A DNA stretch of 26,095 bases from Candidatus Brocadiia bacterium (GTDB lineage: Bacteria > Planctomycetota > MHYJ01 > WSZJ01): positions 1-26,095 of the forward strand of contig JABWAY010000010.1 of NCBI GenBank assembly GCA_013360825.1, in the 5' to 3' direction. The translations under genes and the position numbers were made by a program. Shown here in pieces: positions 1-7,532 of this stretch (within the stretch, counting starts at the first letter, position 1; every line of letters begins with the position of its first letter). The notes beneath the pieces were generated by a model, which worked only from the letters and a program-made list of their open reading frames with translations, did not search any database and was not told the origin of the DNA.

Positions 1-111
1 AAAGAGTGCGGATGGAAGCGTGGCGGGAGCTGGCTCCGGCGTGCAGGTCTCCAAAATGTCCTTGATCCGGGGGGCCTTCTCATGGAAGGGAAAAGGGAAG
101 GGGAGGCTCAT
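1..111 (-). CDS. Possible N-terminal fragment of an unknown gene, cut by the left window edge
   Basis: An ATG at 111-109 on the minus strand opens a frame that stays open for 37 codons to the edge. The peptide begins MSLPFPFPFHEKAPRIKD. It looks more protein-like than the competing plus-strand frame, but codon third positions are less GC-biased than in neighbouring genes and no family is recognised. No good Shine-Dalgarno sequence precedes the ATG. If real, it is divergent from the YceI-domain gene. The call rests only on an open frame and is weak. Confidence 0.3.
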   Translation of the reverse strand, partial: MSLPFPFPFHEKAPRIKDILETCTPEPAPATLPSALF

Positions 112-341
112 GGAGCTTTCATCTGCGGTTCATGCAGCCGTCATGCGGCCGAGGGATAATGCGGTCGATGGAGTTGAGATCCCCAGTCGGGAGCCCGTGA
201 CATGATCAGGTCCGCGATGCCGCCAGGAGCCGTCGGAGTTAGGATGGACTGCGTCGTCACACCGCGGCGGCACATGCCCCGTGACCCGGCGCTGCGTCAC
301 TTCCGCCACACCGGCGACGAGGCCCGAAAGGAGCCCCTCCC

Positions 342-1277
342 ATGAGTCCACGCACCTCGATGCTGCTCAAAGCCGCCGTGCTGCTCGCAATCGGCGCGGC
401 GGCAGGAGCGGGCGGCGGCATCGCCGCCTGGCAGAAGATGAACCCGCCACCGAAACCGCGCCCGGTCATGACCGGGAACGGCCCGGGTTCGCTCGCTCCC
501 CCGGAACTGCCCCCGGAAGACGAAGACGGGGAAACCGCGCCCCCCGTCGAGCCCCTCCCCCCCGTGGAACCGGCTCCGCCCGTCCCGCCGGTCGATCCCC
601 CGCAGCCGCCGCCCGTTCCCCGCGATCCGGGCCCGGAGTTCTTCGGGTTCCCCGTCGGCTCCACCGAACGCGCCCCCGAACCCGAGGCCGTCCCCCCCGC
701 CCCCGTCGTCCCGGCCCCACCCCCCGCGATCGAACCGAAACCCGCCCCCCCGCCCCCCGCTCTCCGCCGCGCCCGCTTCATGAAGGACCGCTGCGTCGCG
801 GGCTTCGACGGGGTGACCACCCTCCACGACTTCTCGGGCTGGACCCGCGCCGTGACCGGGGAGATCACGTGGGAAAAGGACAATCTGGCGAAGACCGTCC
901 GTGCTTCGGCGACGATCGACGCCAGGACGCTCGACACGGGCGACGCCGACCGCGACGAGCTGATGCACAAGGACCATCTGGAGTCCGCGACATTCCCGAC
1001 GATGGGGTTCGAGGTCGCCTCGATCCGCCTGACGGGGGAGGACTCGATGGTGATGAAGGGCCGGATGGAGATCCACGGGACAAAGCGCGAGGTCGAGATT
1101 CCCTGCACGCTCAAGGTGCGCCGGGACGGGTATGTCTTCGTGAAAGGCGAGGTGACGACCCGGATGTCGGAATTCGGCATCGAGCCGCCGTCGAAAGGCG
1201 GGCTGATCAACGTGAAGGACGAAATCCGCGTCTGGTTCGAAGTCTGGGCGGAACCGGTGAAGGAGAAACCCCGATGA
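342..1277 (+). CDS. Membrane-anchored YceI-domain protein with a long proline-rich linker
   Basis: The 311-aa product has an N-terminal hydrophobic segment (about residues 8-29) that looks like an uncleaved signal anchor. A very Pro/Glu-rich spacer follows (about 34-140), then a C-terminal YceI-like domain (about 145-305). The YceI part shows the family pattern: a GFDGVTTLHDFSGW strand, the DRDELMHKDHLES region, FPTMGFE, and a late strand MSEFGI. YceI proteins are periplasmic lipocalin-like beta barrels that bind isoprenoid-type amphiphiles, so ligand binding is expected but the ligand is unknown. The start is supported by AAAGGAG at 327-333, 8 nt before the ATG. The stop overlaps the next start (ATGA), so the two genes are probably co-translated. 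The spacer could carry the domain across the cell wall or periplasm, which is inference. Confidence 0.85.
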   Translation: MSPRTSMLLKAAVLLAIGAAAGAGGGIAAWQKMNPPPKPRPVMTGNGPGSLAPPELPPEDEDGETAPPVEPLPPVEPAPPVPPVDPPQPPPVPRDPGPEFFGFPVGSTERAPEPEAVPPAPVVPAPPPAIEPKPAPPPPALRRARFMKDRCVAGFDGVTTLHDFSGWTRAVTGEITWEKDNLAKTVRASATIDARTLDTGDADRDELMHKDHLESATFPTMGFEVASIRLTGEDSMVMKGRMEIHGTKREVEIPCTLKVRRDGYVFVKGEVTTRMSEFGIEPPSKGGLINVKDEIRVWFEVWAEPVKEKPR

Positions 1278-1783
1278 CATCCCTGAGGCTGTCCCTGGCC
1301 CTCGTGGCGGCGCTCGCGGGGTGCCAGGCTCTTGAGAAAAAGCCGCCGCCCGAGACGGCGGAGGTTCCCCCGGAACTGGCGGAGGGGCCCGAGGCCGGTG
1401 AGGAGGAACCGGTGGAGGCCGAGCCACCGGCGGTCGAGACCGTGGATCCCGCGCCTGTCGCCCCGGTTCCCGTCGCCCCGCCGCGGCAGGAAATCCCGGG
1501 GTCCTGGACCTCCTCCCTGGCGCAGGGCCCCGGGTCCGCCGCCGTCCGCCGCGTCCATATGACCTTCGGCCCGGACGGGGCGTACGCCGGGGCGGCCCTC
1601 GTGGAGGTGGACGGGCAGGCGCGTTACGTCCCGGCCTCCGGCGGATGGACCCTCGCCGGCGACATCCTCGCCGTCACCGATCCCGACGGACGCGAACGGC
1701 GCTACGTGGTCGCCTGGGACGGCGCGGTGCTGGTCCTCCGCGACGGGGAGGCCCTCCTCAGGCTGGAGCGCGATCCGGAGTGA
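1274..1783 (+). CDS. Small lipoprotein of unknown function with a Pro/Glu-rich spacer
   Basis: The 169-aa product begins with a short signal peptide ending in a lipobox (LVAALAGC, Cys at about residue 17). Like the upstream protein, it then has an acidic, proline-rich spacer (about 22-75). The C-terminal part (about 78-169) is small and beta-rich, with the pattern GSWTSSL, then MTFGPDGAY, then GGWTLAGDILAVTDPDG, then VLVLRDGE. This resembles small lipocalin-like stability domains of the type where an expected value is written as a function of input, but no family is claimed. The ATG overlaps the stop of the YceI-domain gene by 4 nt (ATGA), and GGAGAAA at 1262-1268 inside that gene serves as ribosome binding site. 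Joint envelope function with the YceI protein is likely from coupling and shared architecture. Confidence 0.75.
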   Translation: MTSLRLSLALVAALAGCQALEKKPPPETAEVPPELAEGPEAGEEEPVEAEPPAVETVDPAPVAPVPVAPPRQEIPGSWTSSLAQGPGSAAVRRVHMTFGPDGAYAGAALVEVDGQARYVPASGGWTLAGDILAVTDPDGRERRYVVAWDGAVLVLRDGEALLRLERDPE

Positions 1784-1812
1784 GTCCGCTCCCGGCTCCC
1801 GGCAACCCCGGC

Positions 1813-1841
1813 TTGCCGCTCCCGCACGGGCCCGCTAGACT
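1813..1841 (+). promoter_or_regulatory. Sigma70-like promoter of the bamD-like/lptE pair
   Basis: TTGCCG (1813-1818), a 17-bp spacer and TAGACT (1836-1841) form a good match to a vegetative promoter. The -10 box ends only 10 nt before the ATG at 1852, so the transcript would be leaderless or nearly so; there is no Shine-Dalgarno sequence. The -35 box is also the right arm of a perfect 6-bp dyad (CGGCAA 1800-1805, TTGCCG 1813-1818, 7-nt loop). The dyad could be an operator or a weak hairpin ending the upstream transcript. Confidence 0.55.
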
Positions 1842-1851
1842 GCCGCGCGCC

Positions 1852-2808
1852 ATGGCACGCCTCTCCCTCCTGCTCACCCTCTTCGCCGCGCTCCCCGCCG
1901 CCGCCGGATGGACATGGTCCGCCGAAGACGGATACGTCGAAGACCTCATGACGCCGACCCCTGCCGACCCGCGGACGGCGGACGAGTACGCCGCGGCCGG
2001 CGCGTTCGGCACCGCCGCACAGCGCTTCCGGGTCATCGCCACCGCCGCCAAGGACGACCCCGAGGTTCTCCGCGTCGCCCTTCTCAAGATGTCCGACGCC
2101 TGGCTCGCCGGACGGTTCTGGTACGAAGCGTGGGCGGGATACGAGATCTGCGCGACGTACGCCGAGACGCATGCCGAGCGGCGCCGCGCCCGGCGGTTCC
2201 AGGTCGACGCGCTGATTCTCGGCGTCGAGGAAGGCGCCTCCTTCGACTGGTTCGGGACCGTGCGCGGTTCCCGCTGGGCGGAGAACCAGGTGAAGGACCT
2301 CCTGAACGCCTACGCGTACGAGGACTGGTCGGTCTCGGCACGCCTCCGGCTCGCCCAGGCGCTTCTTGCCGCCGACCGCTGCGATCACGCGGTGCTCGAG
2401 TACGAATGGCTGCTGACCGACTATCCCGATTCGCCGTTTGCTCCCACGGCGCGCTACCGGAAGGGTGAGGCGCTGCTGTCGCAGTACCAGGGCAAGTCGT
2501 ACGACGGGGAGCCGCTGGAGAATGCGCGCCGCGAATTCCGGAGGTACCTGGACGAGAATCCTGAGGGCGACCGGGTGGACGCGGCGCGGGCGCGGCTCAA
2601 GGACACGGACGAGCTCGGGGCGGAGCGCGACTGGACGGCGTACGAGCACTATCGGCATCTGAAGCGCTGGCGTTCGGCGCTGTTCTACCTCAGGCAGGTT
2701 CTCAAGCGCTATCCCGGGACGGAGTTTGCGGCCCGTGCGGCGGAGGAGCTGGCCGGGGTCGAGGCCGAGGTGAGGGCGTTGCCGGAGCAGAAGCGGAGCG
2801 GGCGGTGA
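1852..2808 (+). CDS. Exported BamD-like TPR protein (outer-membrane assembly type)
   Basis: The 318-aa product has a signal peptide (about residues 1-21, ending PAAAG) and helical TPR-like repeats. Those include AAAGAFGTAAQRFRVIA, CDHAVLEYEWLLTDYPDSPFAPTARYRKGEAL, and a late pair ending in YLRQVLKRYPGTEFAARA. The repeated 'YP.S..A..A.Y..GE' pattern is typical of the BamD/YfiO family, whose members help insert beta-barrel proteins into the outer membrane. Unlike classical BamD, no lipobox Cys is visible at the signal cleavage site, so the protein may be periplasmic rather than lipid-anchored. The start is set by the promoter 10 nt upstream and the signal peptide. The stop codon overlaps the GTG of lptE. 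A general periplasmic TPR role is the alternative. Confidence 0.75.
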   Translation: MARLSLLLTLFAALPAAAGWTWSAEDGYVEDLMTPTPADPRTADEYAAAGAFGTAAQRFRVIATAAKDDPEVLRVALLKMSDAWLAGRFWYEAWAGYEICATYAETHAERRRARRFQVDALILGVEEGASFDWFGTVRGSRWAENQVKDLLNAYAYEDWSVSARLRLAQALLAADRCDHAVLEYEWLLTDYPDSPFAPTARYRKGEALLSQYQGKSYDGEPLENARREFRRYLDENPEGDRVDAARARLKDTDELGAERDWTAYEHYRHLKRWRSALFYLRQVLKRYPGTEFAARAAEELAGVEAEVRALPEQKRSGR

Positions 2809-3302
2809 GGCGGGGGAATCCGGCGCTGGCGGTGCTGCTGCTTGCGGGGTGCGGGTATCAGCTGGGCGAGCCGTCGATCGCCGGCGTCAGCACGGTCTCG
2901 ATTCCGATGGTGAAGAACCTGACGCTGCGCCGCGGGAACGAATTCGGCGCGGGGGGGCACGAGATCGACCTGACGCAGGCGATCCGGGACCGCGTGCTGT
3001 CGGAGACCGGGTACGGGCTGGCGTCGGTGGACACGGCGGACCTGGTGGCGAAGGTGGACCTGAACGAGTACTCGACGCCGTTCCTGGTCGAGGACAAGGC
3101 GGATCGCCCGCTGGTCTCCAATGTGACGGTGCGGGTGAAGCTGGTGGTGCAGCGTCGGGACGGGACGGTCGTCTACGAGGGGACGCGCGAGGAAACCGGG
3201 CACCTGGTTCCCTCCCGGGATGAGGATGAGGCCGCGGCCCGCGCCGAGGCGTTCGCGGCGGTCGCGCGGTGGGTCGTCGGCAAGCTCCAGGGCGGCTGGT
3301 AG
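2805..3302 (+). CDS. lptE: LptE-like LPS-assembly lipoprotein
   Basis: The 165-aa product starts at a GTG that overlaps the upstream stop (GTGA). It has a short signal peptide with lipobox LLAGC (Cys about residue 17), directly followed by GYQLGE, a sequence start typical of LptE-family lipoproteins. The rest fits the fold: VSTVSIPMVKNLTLRRG, an ALTQAIRDRVLSETGY-type helix, a strand VAKVDLNEYSTPF, and paired strands VTVRVKLVVQRRDG and VVYEGTREE. A terminal helix rich in Ala carries AFAAVARWVVGKL. LptE plugs the LptD barrel and helps deliver LPS to the outer surface, so the cell is probably diderm with LPS or a similar glycolipid. Pairing with a BamD-like gene fits outer-membrane biogenesis. 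Confidence 0.8.
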   Translation: MRRGNPALAVLLLAGCGYQLGEPSIAGVSTVSIPMVKNLTLRRGNEFGAGGHEIDLTQAIRDRVLSETGYGLASVDTADLVAKVDLNEYSTPFLVEDKADRPLVSNVTVRVKLVVQRRDGTVVYEGTREETGHLVPSRDEDEAAARAEAFAAVARWVVGKLQGGW

Positions 3303-3314
3303 CGGGACGCGCCA

Positions 3315-3343
3315 TTGCGGATCCCGGCGGGATCCCTTACCAT
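3315..3343 (+). promoter_or_regulatory. Candidate sigma70-like promoter of ftsH
   Basis: TTGCGG (3315-3320), a 17-bp spacer and TACCAT (3338-3343) lie in the 83-bp gap between lptE and ftsH. The predicted start is about 36 nt before the ftsH ATG at 3386. The spacing is ideal and the boxes are moderate matches. It may let ftsH-folP be transcribed independently of the lptE pair. Confidence 0.45.
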
Positions 3344-3385
3344 CGACCCTTCGCCCGCAATTTCGAGGTCAGGCCGGCACCGCCC

Positions 3386-5398
3386 ATGGACGCGAACCGC
3401 CCCCAGCGCCCGAACAGGAACGAACCCCCGCCGCGGAAGCCGAAGGGGGTGCTGATTCTGCTCGTGTTCGCGGTGTGCGTCCTGCTGATGCTGCAGCTCG
3501 GATCCGGCTCCGGCGGCCTGGGGAGGAGCGACCAGGAGCTCGACCAGATCGAGTTCACGGAGAAGCTGAAGCAGGGACAGATCCGGAGCGTGAAGATCGA
3601 CGGGAGCGAGGTGTCGGGCGACCTGGCCTCGGGGAACAAGTCGAAAACGTACAAGGTGACCTATCCGCCGTCGTATTTCACGGAGGCCGGCCACCTGAAC
3701 GCGCTCAAGGCGGCATACGAGGAGAACTTCAAGGGGGAGGCGGGGGACCGGAAATTCGAGTACCAGGCTCCCAGCCTGCTGTCGCAGGTCCTGATCTCCC
3801 TGCTGCCCTGGATCCTGCTGATCGTGCTCGCGTATTTCCTGCTGTTCCGGCAGATGCGGTCGTCCGGGCCCGGGAGCATCCTCTCGTTCGGGAAGACCCG
3901 AGCGCGGATGGCGACCCAGGGGCCCGAGCGGGTGACGTTCGACGACGTGGCGGGGTGCGACGAGGCGAAGGAGGAGGTGCAGGAGCTGGTGGAGTTCCTG
4001 AAGGACCCTGCCAAGTTCACGAGGCTGGGCGCGCGCATCCCACGCGGAATCCTGCTGGTCGGCGTCCCCGGCACCGGGAAGACGCTCATGGCCAAGGCGG
4101 TGGCGGGCGAGGCGGACGTGCCGTTCTACGCGATCGGGGGATCGGACTTCGTCGAGATGTTCGTGGGGGTCGGCGCCTCGCGCGTGCGCGATCTGTTCCG
4201 ACAGGCCAAGGAAAACGCGCCGTCGATCATTTTCCTCGACGAGATCGACGCCGTCGGCCGCCGGCGCGGCGTCGCGGGTTTCGGGCGCGGCGACGAGGAG
4301 CGCGAGCAGACGCTGAACGCCATCCTCGTGGAAATGGACGGCTTCGATACCGACGACAGCGTGATCGTCATGGCGGCCAGCAACAGGCCCGACGTGCTCG
4401 ACCCGGCTCTTCTCCGCCCGGGCCGGTTCGACCGCGAAATCGCGCTCGATCTTCCGGACGTCAAGGGCCGCGAGGAAATCCTCCGCGTCCACGCACGGAA
4501 GGTCCGGCTCGCGCAGGACGTGGATCTCTCGATCATCGCGCGCGGCACCCCCGGATTCAGCGGTGCGGACCTCGAGGCCGTGATCAACGAGGGCGCGCTT
4601 CTGGCCGTGATGAAGCGCAAGGAGGGGGTCGAGACGGAGGACCTGGAGGAGGCCCGGGACAAGGTGCGGTGGGGGCGCGAGAAGCGATCCAAGGTGATGG
4701 ACCTCGAGGAGAAGAAGATCACCGCCTACCACGAGGCGGGGCACGCGGCCGTGGCCGCGTCGCTGCCGAATGCGGAGCCGGTTCACAAGGTCACGATCAT
4801 TCCGCGTGGCGTGATGGGCGGGGCGACGATGTTCCTGCCGGAGAAGGACCGCCACGACTACCAGAAGGCGTGGCTGGAGTCGCAGCTGAAGGTCCTGTTC
4901 GCGGGGCGGCTGGCGGAGGAGGAGTTCTGCGGCGACATTTCCGCCGGGGCCCGCAACGACATCCAGCGCGCGACGGACATGGCGCGGCGGATGGTCTGCG
5001 AGTGGGGGATGAGCGAGCTCGGGCCGATCGACTATTCGGATCACGACGAGACCGCGTTCATGGGCCGCGAGCCCGGCCGGTCCCGTGCGTACAGCGAGGC
5101 GACGGCGGTCGCGATCGACGCGGAGGTGAAGCGGATCCTGACCCGCGCCTACGACGAGGCGAAGGTGCTGCTCAAGGCGAACCGCGACAAGGTGGAGCGG
5201 ATCGCGCGGGCGCTGCTCAAGTACGAGGTGCTCGACGCGGCGGACGTGAAGCGCCTGATGGAGGGTGCGGAGGTCGAGACGCTGCATGACGGCAAGAAGA
5301 AGCCAGTGCAGCCGTCGCTCCGGGCCGCCGCGCCCGGCCCGGCCGCGGCCGCGCCGACTCCCGCGACCGGCGACGGCATCCAGCCGCTTCCCGCCTGA
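3386..5398 (+). CDS. ftsH: ATP-dependent zinc metalloprotease FtsH
   Basis: The 670-aa product is a membrane AAA+ protease that degrades misplaced or regulatory membrane and cytosolic proteins. It has two membrane segments (about 21-39 and 134-154) flanking a small periplasmic domain. The AAA domain has Walker A GVPGTGKT (226-233), pore loop FVEMFVGVGASR, Walker B IIFLDEID (281-288), and arginine-finger region RPGRFDR (344-350). The peptidase domain has HEAGH (449-453) and the third zinc ligand in ARND (Asp525). Walker A has Val where most FtsH proteins have Pro, a minor variant. The C-terminal 40 residues are Ala/Pro-rich. The ATG at 3386 is preferred over an upstream in-frame ATG because the extra 39 residues overlap lptE and the promoter and are not FtsH-like. 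folP follows after 34 nt. Confidence 0.96.
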   Translation: MDANRPQRPNRNEPPPRKPKGVLILLVFAVCVLLMLQLGSGSGGLGRSDQELDQIEFTEKLKQGQIRSVKIDGSEVSGDLASGNKSKTYKVTYPPSYFTEAGHLNALKAAYEENFKGEAGDRKFEYQAPSLLSQVLISLLPWILLIVLAYFLLFRQMRSSGPGSILSFGKTRARMATQGPERVTFDDVAGCDEAKEEVQELVEFLKDPAKFTRLGARIPRGILLVGVPGTGKTLMAKAVAGEADVPFYAIGGSDFVEMFVGVGASRVRDLFRQAKENAPSIIFLDEIDAVGRRRGVAGFGRGDEEREQTLNAILVEMDGFDTDDSVIVMAASNRPDVLDPALLRPGRFDREIALDLPDVKGREEILRVHARKVRLAQDVDLSIIARGTPGFSGADLEAVINEGALLAVMKRKEGVETEDLEEARDKVRWGREKRSKVMDLEEKKITAYHEAGHAAVAASLPNAEPVHKVTIIPRGVMGGATMFLPEKDRHDYQKAWLESQLKVLFAGRLAEEEFCGDISAGARNDIQRATDMARRMVCEWGMSELGPIDYSDHDETAFMGREPGRSRAYSEATAVAIDAEVKRILTRAYDEAKVLLKANRDKVERIARALLKYEVLDAADVKRLMEGAEVETLHDGKKKPVQPSLRAAAPGPAAAAPTPATGDGIQPLPA

Positions 5399-5432
5399 GC
5401 GGTCGCGCGATGCGCTTCCGGGCAGGGCCGCG

Positions 5433-6620
5433 ATGAACGCCGACGACCTGCGCTTCAATCCCCGCGTCTTTTCAGGTTCCCGGGCGGGAGGCGTGCGTGC
5501 GGAGCTGGAGCGGCTGGGATTTCCCGGGGACGTGCGGGACCTGGCGCCGGCGCGGATGGCGACGCTCTGGGTGGCGCTGGAGGGGCTGACGGCGGAGGAG
5601 GCGCAGGAACTGAGGGGGCGGTGGGCGGCGGGCGGGGGGGAGGTGCTGGTGGCGGGGGATCCCTTCGCAACCGTGCCGGTTCCGGCGGTGGTGAGGGGGA
5701 CGCAGGAGCAGTTTGAGCGTGGGGAGGAGGCGTGCCGGGGGCTGGCGCCGGCGGCGGCGATGGGGCGCGCGGTCCGGGGCTGGCTGTCGGTGCCTGCGCC
5801 GGTGGCGGGGCTGGCGTGGGGGCGGCGGACGCACCTGATGGGGGTCGTGAACGTGACTCCCGATTCATTTTCCGACGGCGGCCGGTATTTCGACGCGGCG
5901 GCGGCGATCGCGCGGGGTGAGGCGCTTGCGGCGGCCGGGGCGGGGATCCTGGACGTCGGGGGAGAGTCGACGCGGCCCGGCGCCCTGGATGTTCCGCCGG
6001 AGGAGGAGTTGCGGCGTGTGATTCCGGTCGTGGCGGGGCTCGCGAAGGCGGCCCGGGTACCGGTCTCGATCGACACGACGAAGTCCGTGGTGGCGGAGGC
6101 TGCGCTGGACGCGGGAGCCGCGCTGGTGAACGACATCAGCGGGTTCCGGTTCGATCCCGCGATGGCGGCGATGGTGGCGCGCAGGGGTGCGCCCGCGGCG
6201 CTGATGCACATCCGCGGGACGCCGCGGACGATGCAGGTGAATCCGCAGTATCGCGATCCGGTCGCGGAGATCTGCGCCAGCCTGCGCGCATCGATCGCGC
6301 TCGCGGTGAGGGCGGGGATTCCCGAGGAGCGGCTGATCGTCGATCCCGGCATCGGATTCGGGAAGTCGCTTGAGCACAATCTCGACATTCTCGCGCGGCT
6401 CCGGGAATTCCGGTCGCTCGGGCGTCCGATTCTGGTCGGGGTCTCCCGGAAGTCCTTTCTCGGCCGCCTGACGGATCTGCCGCCGGAGGAACGGGCGATC
6501 CCCTCCGCGGGCGCCGCGGGCTGGTGCATCGCGGCCGGCGCCGACCTGCTGCGGGTCCACGATGTCGCGGAGACGGAGTCGGTCCGGCGCGTGGTGGATG
6601 CGATCGCGCGCGGAGGGTGA
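5433..6620 (+). CDS. folP: Dihydropteroate synthase with an N-terminal extension
   Basis: The 395-aa product condenses p-aminobenzoate with the pterin pyrophosphate in folate synthesis. All family signatures are present in the C-terminal TIM barrel: NVTPDSFSDGG (140-150), DVGGESTRPGA (174-184), SIDTTKS (212-218), NDISGF (233-238), VDPGIGFGKS (303-312), GVSRKSFLG (336-344) and RVHDV (374-378). Typical bacterial enzymes are about 270-290 aa. Here about 130 residues precede the barrel, with no recognised domain, similar in layout to longer FolP versions known in some lineages. The start at 5433 is the first ATG after ftsH and has only a weak purine-rich stretch upstream. The ftsH-folP order is widespread in bacteria. 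Confidence 0.93.
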   Translation: MNADDLRFNPRVFSGSRAGGVRAELERLGFPGDVRDLAPARMATLWVALEGLTAEEAQELRGRWAAGGGEVLVAGDPFATVPVPAVVRGTQEQFERGEEACRGLAPAAAMGRAVRGWLSVPAPVAGLAWGRRTHLMGVVNVTPDSFSDGGRYFDAAAAIARGEALAAAGAGILDVGGESTRPGALDVPPEEELRRVIPVVAGLAKAARVPVSIDTTKSVVAEAALDAGAALVNDISGFRFDPAMAAMVARRGAPAALMHIRGTPRTMQVNPQYRDPVAEICASLRASIALAVRAGIPEERLIVDPGIGFGKSLEHNLDILARLREFRSLGRPILVGVSRKSFLGRLTDLPPEERAIPSAGAAGWCIAAGADLLRVHDVAETESVRRVVDAIARGG

Positions 6621-6650
6621 AGAAATTCTCCCTCAATTCCGGGGGAGCGA

Positions 6651-6679
6651 TTCCGCCCGCGGCCGTCCCGGGATAGAAT
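6651..6679 (+). promoter_or_regulatory. Candidate promoter of the cdaA-cdaR-glmM-pdxJ-dapA operon
   Basis: TAGAAT (6674-6679) is a strong -10 match in the 99-bp folP-cdaA gap. The sequence 17 bp upstream, TTCCGC (6651-6656), is only a weak -35. The predicted start is about 34 nt before the cdaA ATG, leaving room for the ribosome binding site GGAG at 6711-6714. Confidence 0.45.
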
Positions 6680-6719
6680 CAAGACTCAGAGCCGCGCGCA
6701 CATCCCTCACGGAGACCGG

Positions 6720-7532
6720 ATGCTCCCGAATTTTCTGAGTGGACCCGACGCCATCCGCGCTGCCGTCGAAGTCCTCATCCTGTTTGTCTTTTTCTACTAT
6801 CTCCTCCGCTCCTTCGAGGGATCGCGGGCGTCCGGACTGGTGCGCGGCTTCCTCGCCGTCTTCGTCATCGCGTTCATCCTCATCATGGAAGTCACGATCC
6901 GGTTCGAGCTCGACCGGATCCGCGCGATGCTCCAGGGGATCGTTCCCGCGCTGGTCATCATCCTGGCGGTCATCTTCCAGCCGGAACTCCGGCGGGCCCT
7001 CGTCCGGCTCGGCCAGGGACCGTTCCTGTTCCCGATCCTGAAAGCCGACTCCGTCCCGGTCGAAGAGCTCGTCAAAGCCTGCACGCGGCTCGCCAAGAAC
7101 AGGATCGGGGCGCTGATCGCCATCCAGCGGGACAACTCCCTCGCGCAGTATGCGGAGGGAGGGGTCAAGATGGACGCCGACGTTTCCTCCGAACTCATCG
7201 AGACGATCTTCTACCAGGGAACCGTCCTCCACGACGGCGCCGTCCTCATCGTCGGGGACCGCGTCGCCGCCGCCGGATGCCTCTTTCCGCTCACCGACAA
7301 CCCCGACGTCGCCAGGAACCTGGGGACCCGGCATCGCGCCGGGATCGGGCTGACCGAGGAGTCGGACGCCGTGACGATCATCGTGTCGGAGGAGACGGGA
7401 CAGATCTCCCTCGGTGCGCGCGGCGTGCTCTCGCAGGACCTCGACAAGGATGAACTCGAAACGCGCCTCCGGGAGCTTTTCCGGGGGTCCGAGAAGGGCG
7501 GGCCGGCGGCGGTCCCGGCGGCGGCGCTCTGA
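6720..7532 (+). CDS. cdaA: Membrane diadenylate cyclase CdaA (c-di-AMP synthase)
   Basis: The 270-aa product makes cyclic di-AMP from two ATP at the inner membrane. Three hydrophobic segments lie at about 14-31, 40-57 and 71-86, as in CdaA/DacA. The catalytic DAC domain carries LHDGAVLI with the DGA motif (172-174) and GTRHRAGIGLTEESDA with the RHR motif (204-206), followed by VSEETGQISL. Length and layout match the family (about 270-280 aa). GGAG 6 nt upstream sets the ATG. The stop overlaps the next ATG (TGATG), so CdaA and its regulator CdaR are coupled. The cdaA-cdaR-glmM order is classical in Firmicutes and implies that c-di-AMP is tied to cell-wall precursor supply; here it occurs in a likely diderm. 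Confidence 0.95.
   Translation: MLPNFLSGPDAIRAAVEVLILFVFFYYLLRSFEGSRASGLVRGFLAVFVIAFILIMEVTIRFELDRIRAMLQGIVPALVIILAVIFQPELRRALVRLGQGPFLFPILKADSVPVEELVKACTRLAKNRIGALIAIQRDNSLAQYAEGGVKMDADVSSELIETIFYQGTVLHDGAVLIVGDRVAAAGCLFPLTDNPDVARNLGTRHRAGIGLTEESDAVTIIVSEETGQISLGARGVLSQDLDKDELETRLRELFRGSEKGGPAAVPAAAL

Noticed and set aside
20..205. Small plus-strand open frame of 61 codons at the left edge
   Set aside because: Low-complexity peptide, no ribosome binding site and poor codon pattern compared with neighbours.
3269..3385. Longer FtsH start at 3269
   Set aside because: It would overlap lptE and the candidate promoter and add residues unlike any FtsH N terminus.
3173..6682. Minus-strand open frame of 1169 codons opposite ftsH and folP
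   Set aside because: It is a GC-rich antisense shadow with low-complexity Arg/Pro/Ala sequence and no family motif, and the plus strand holds two certain genes.
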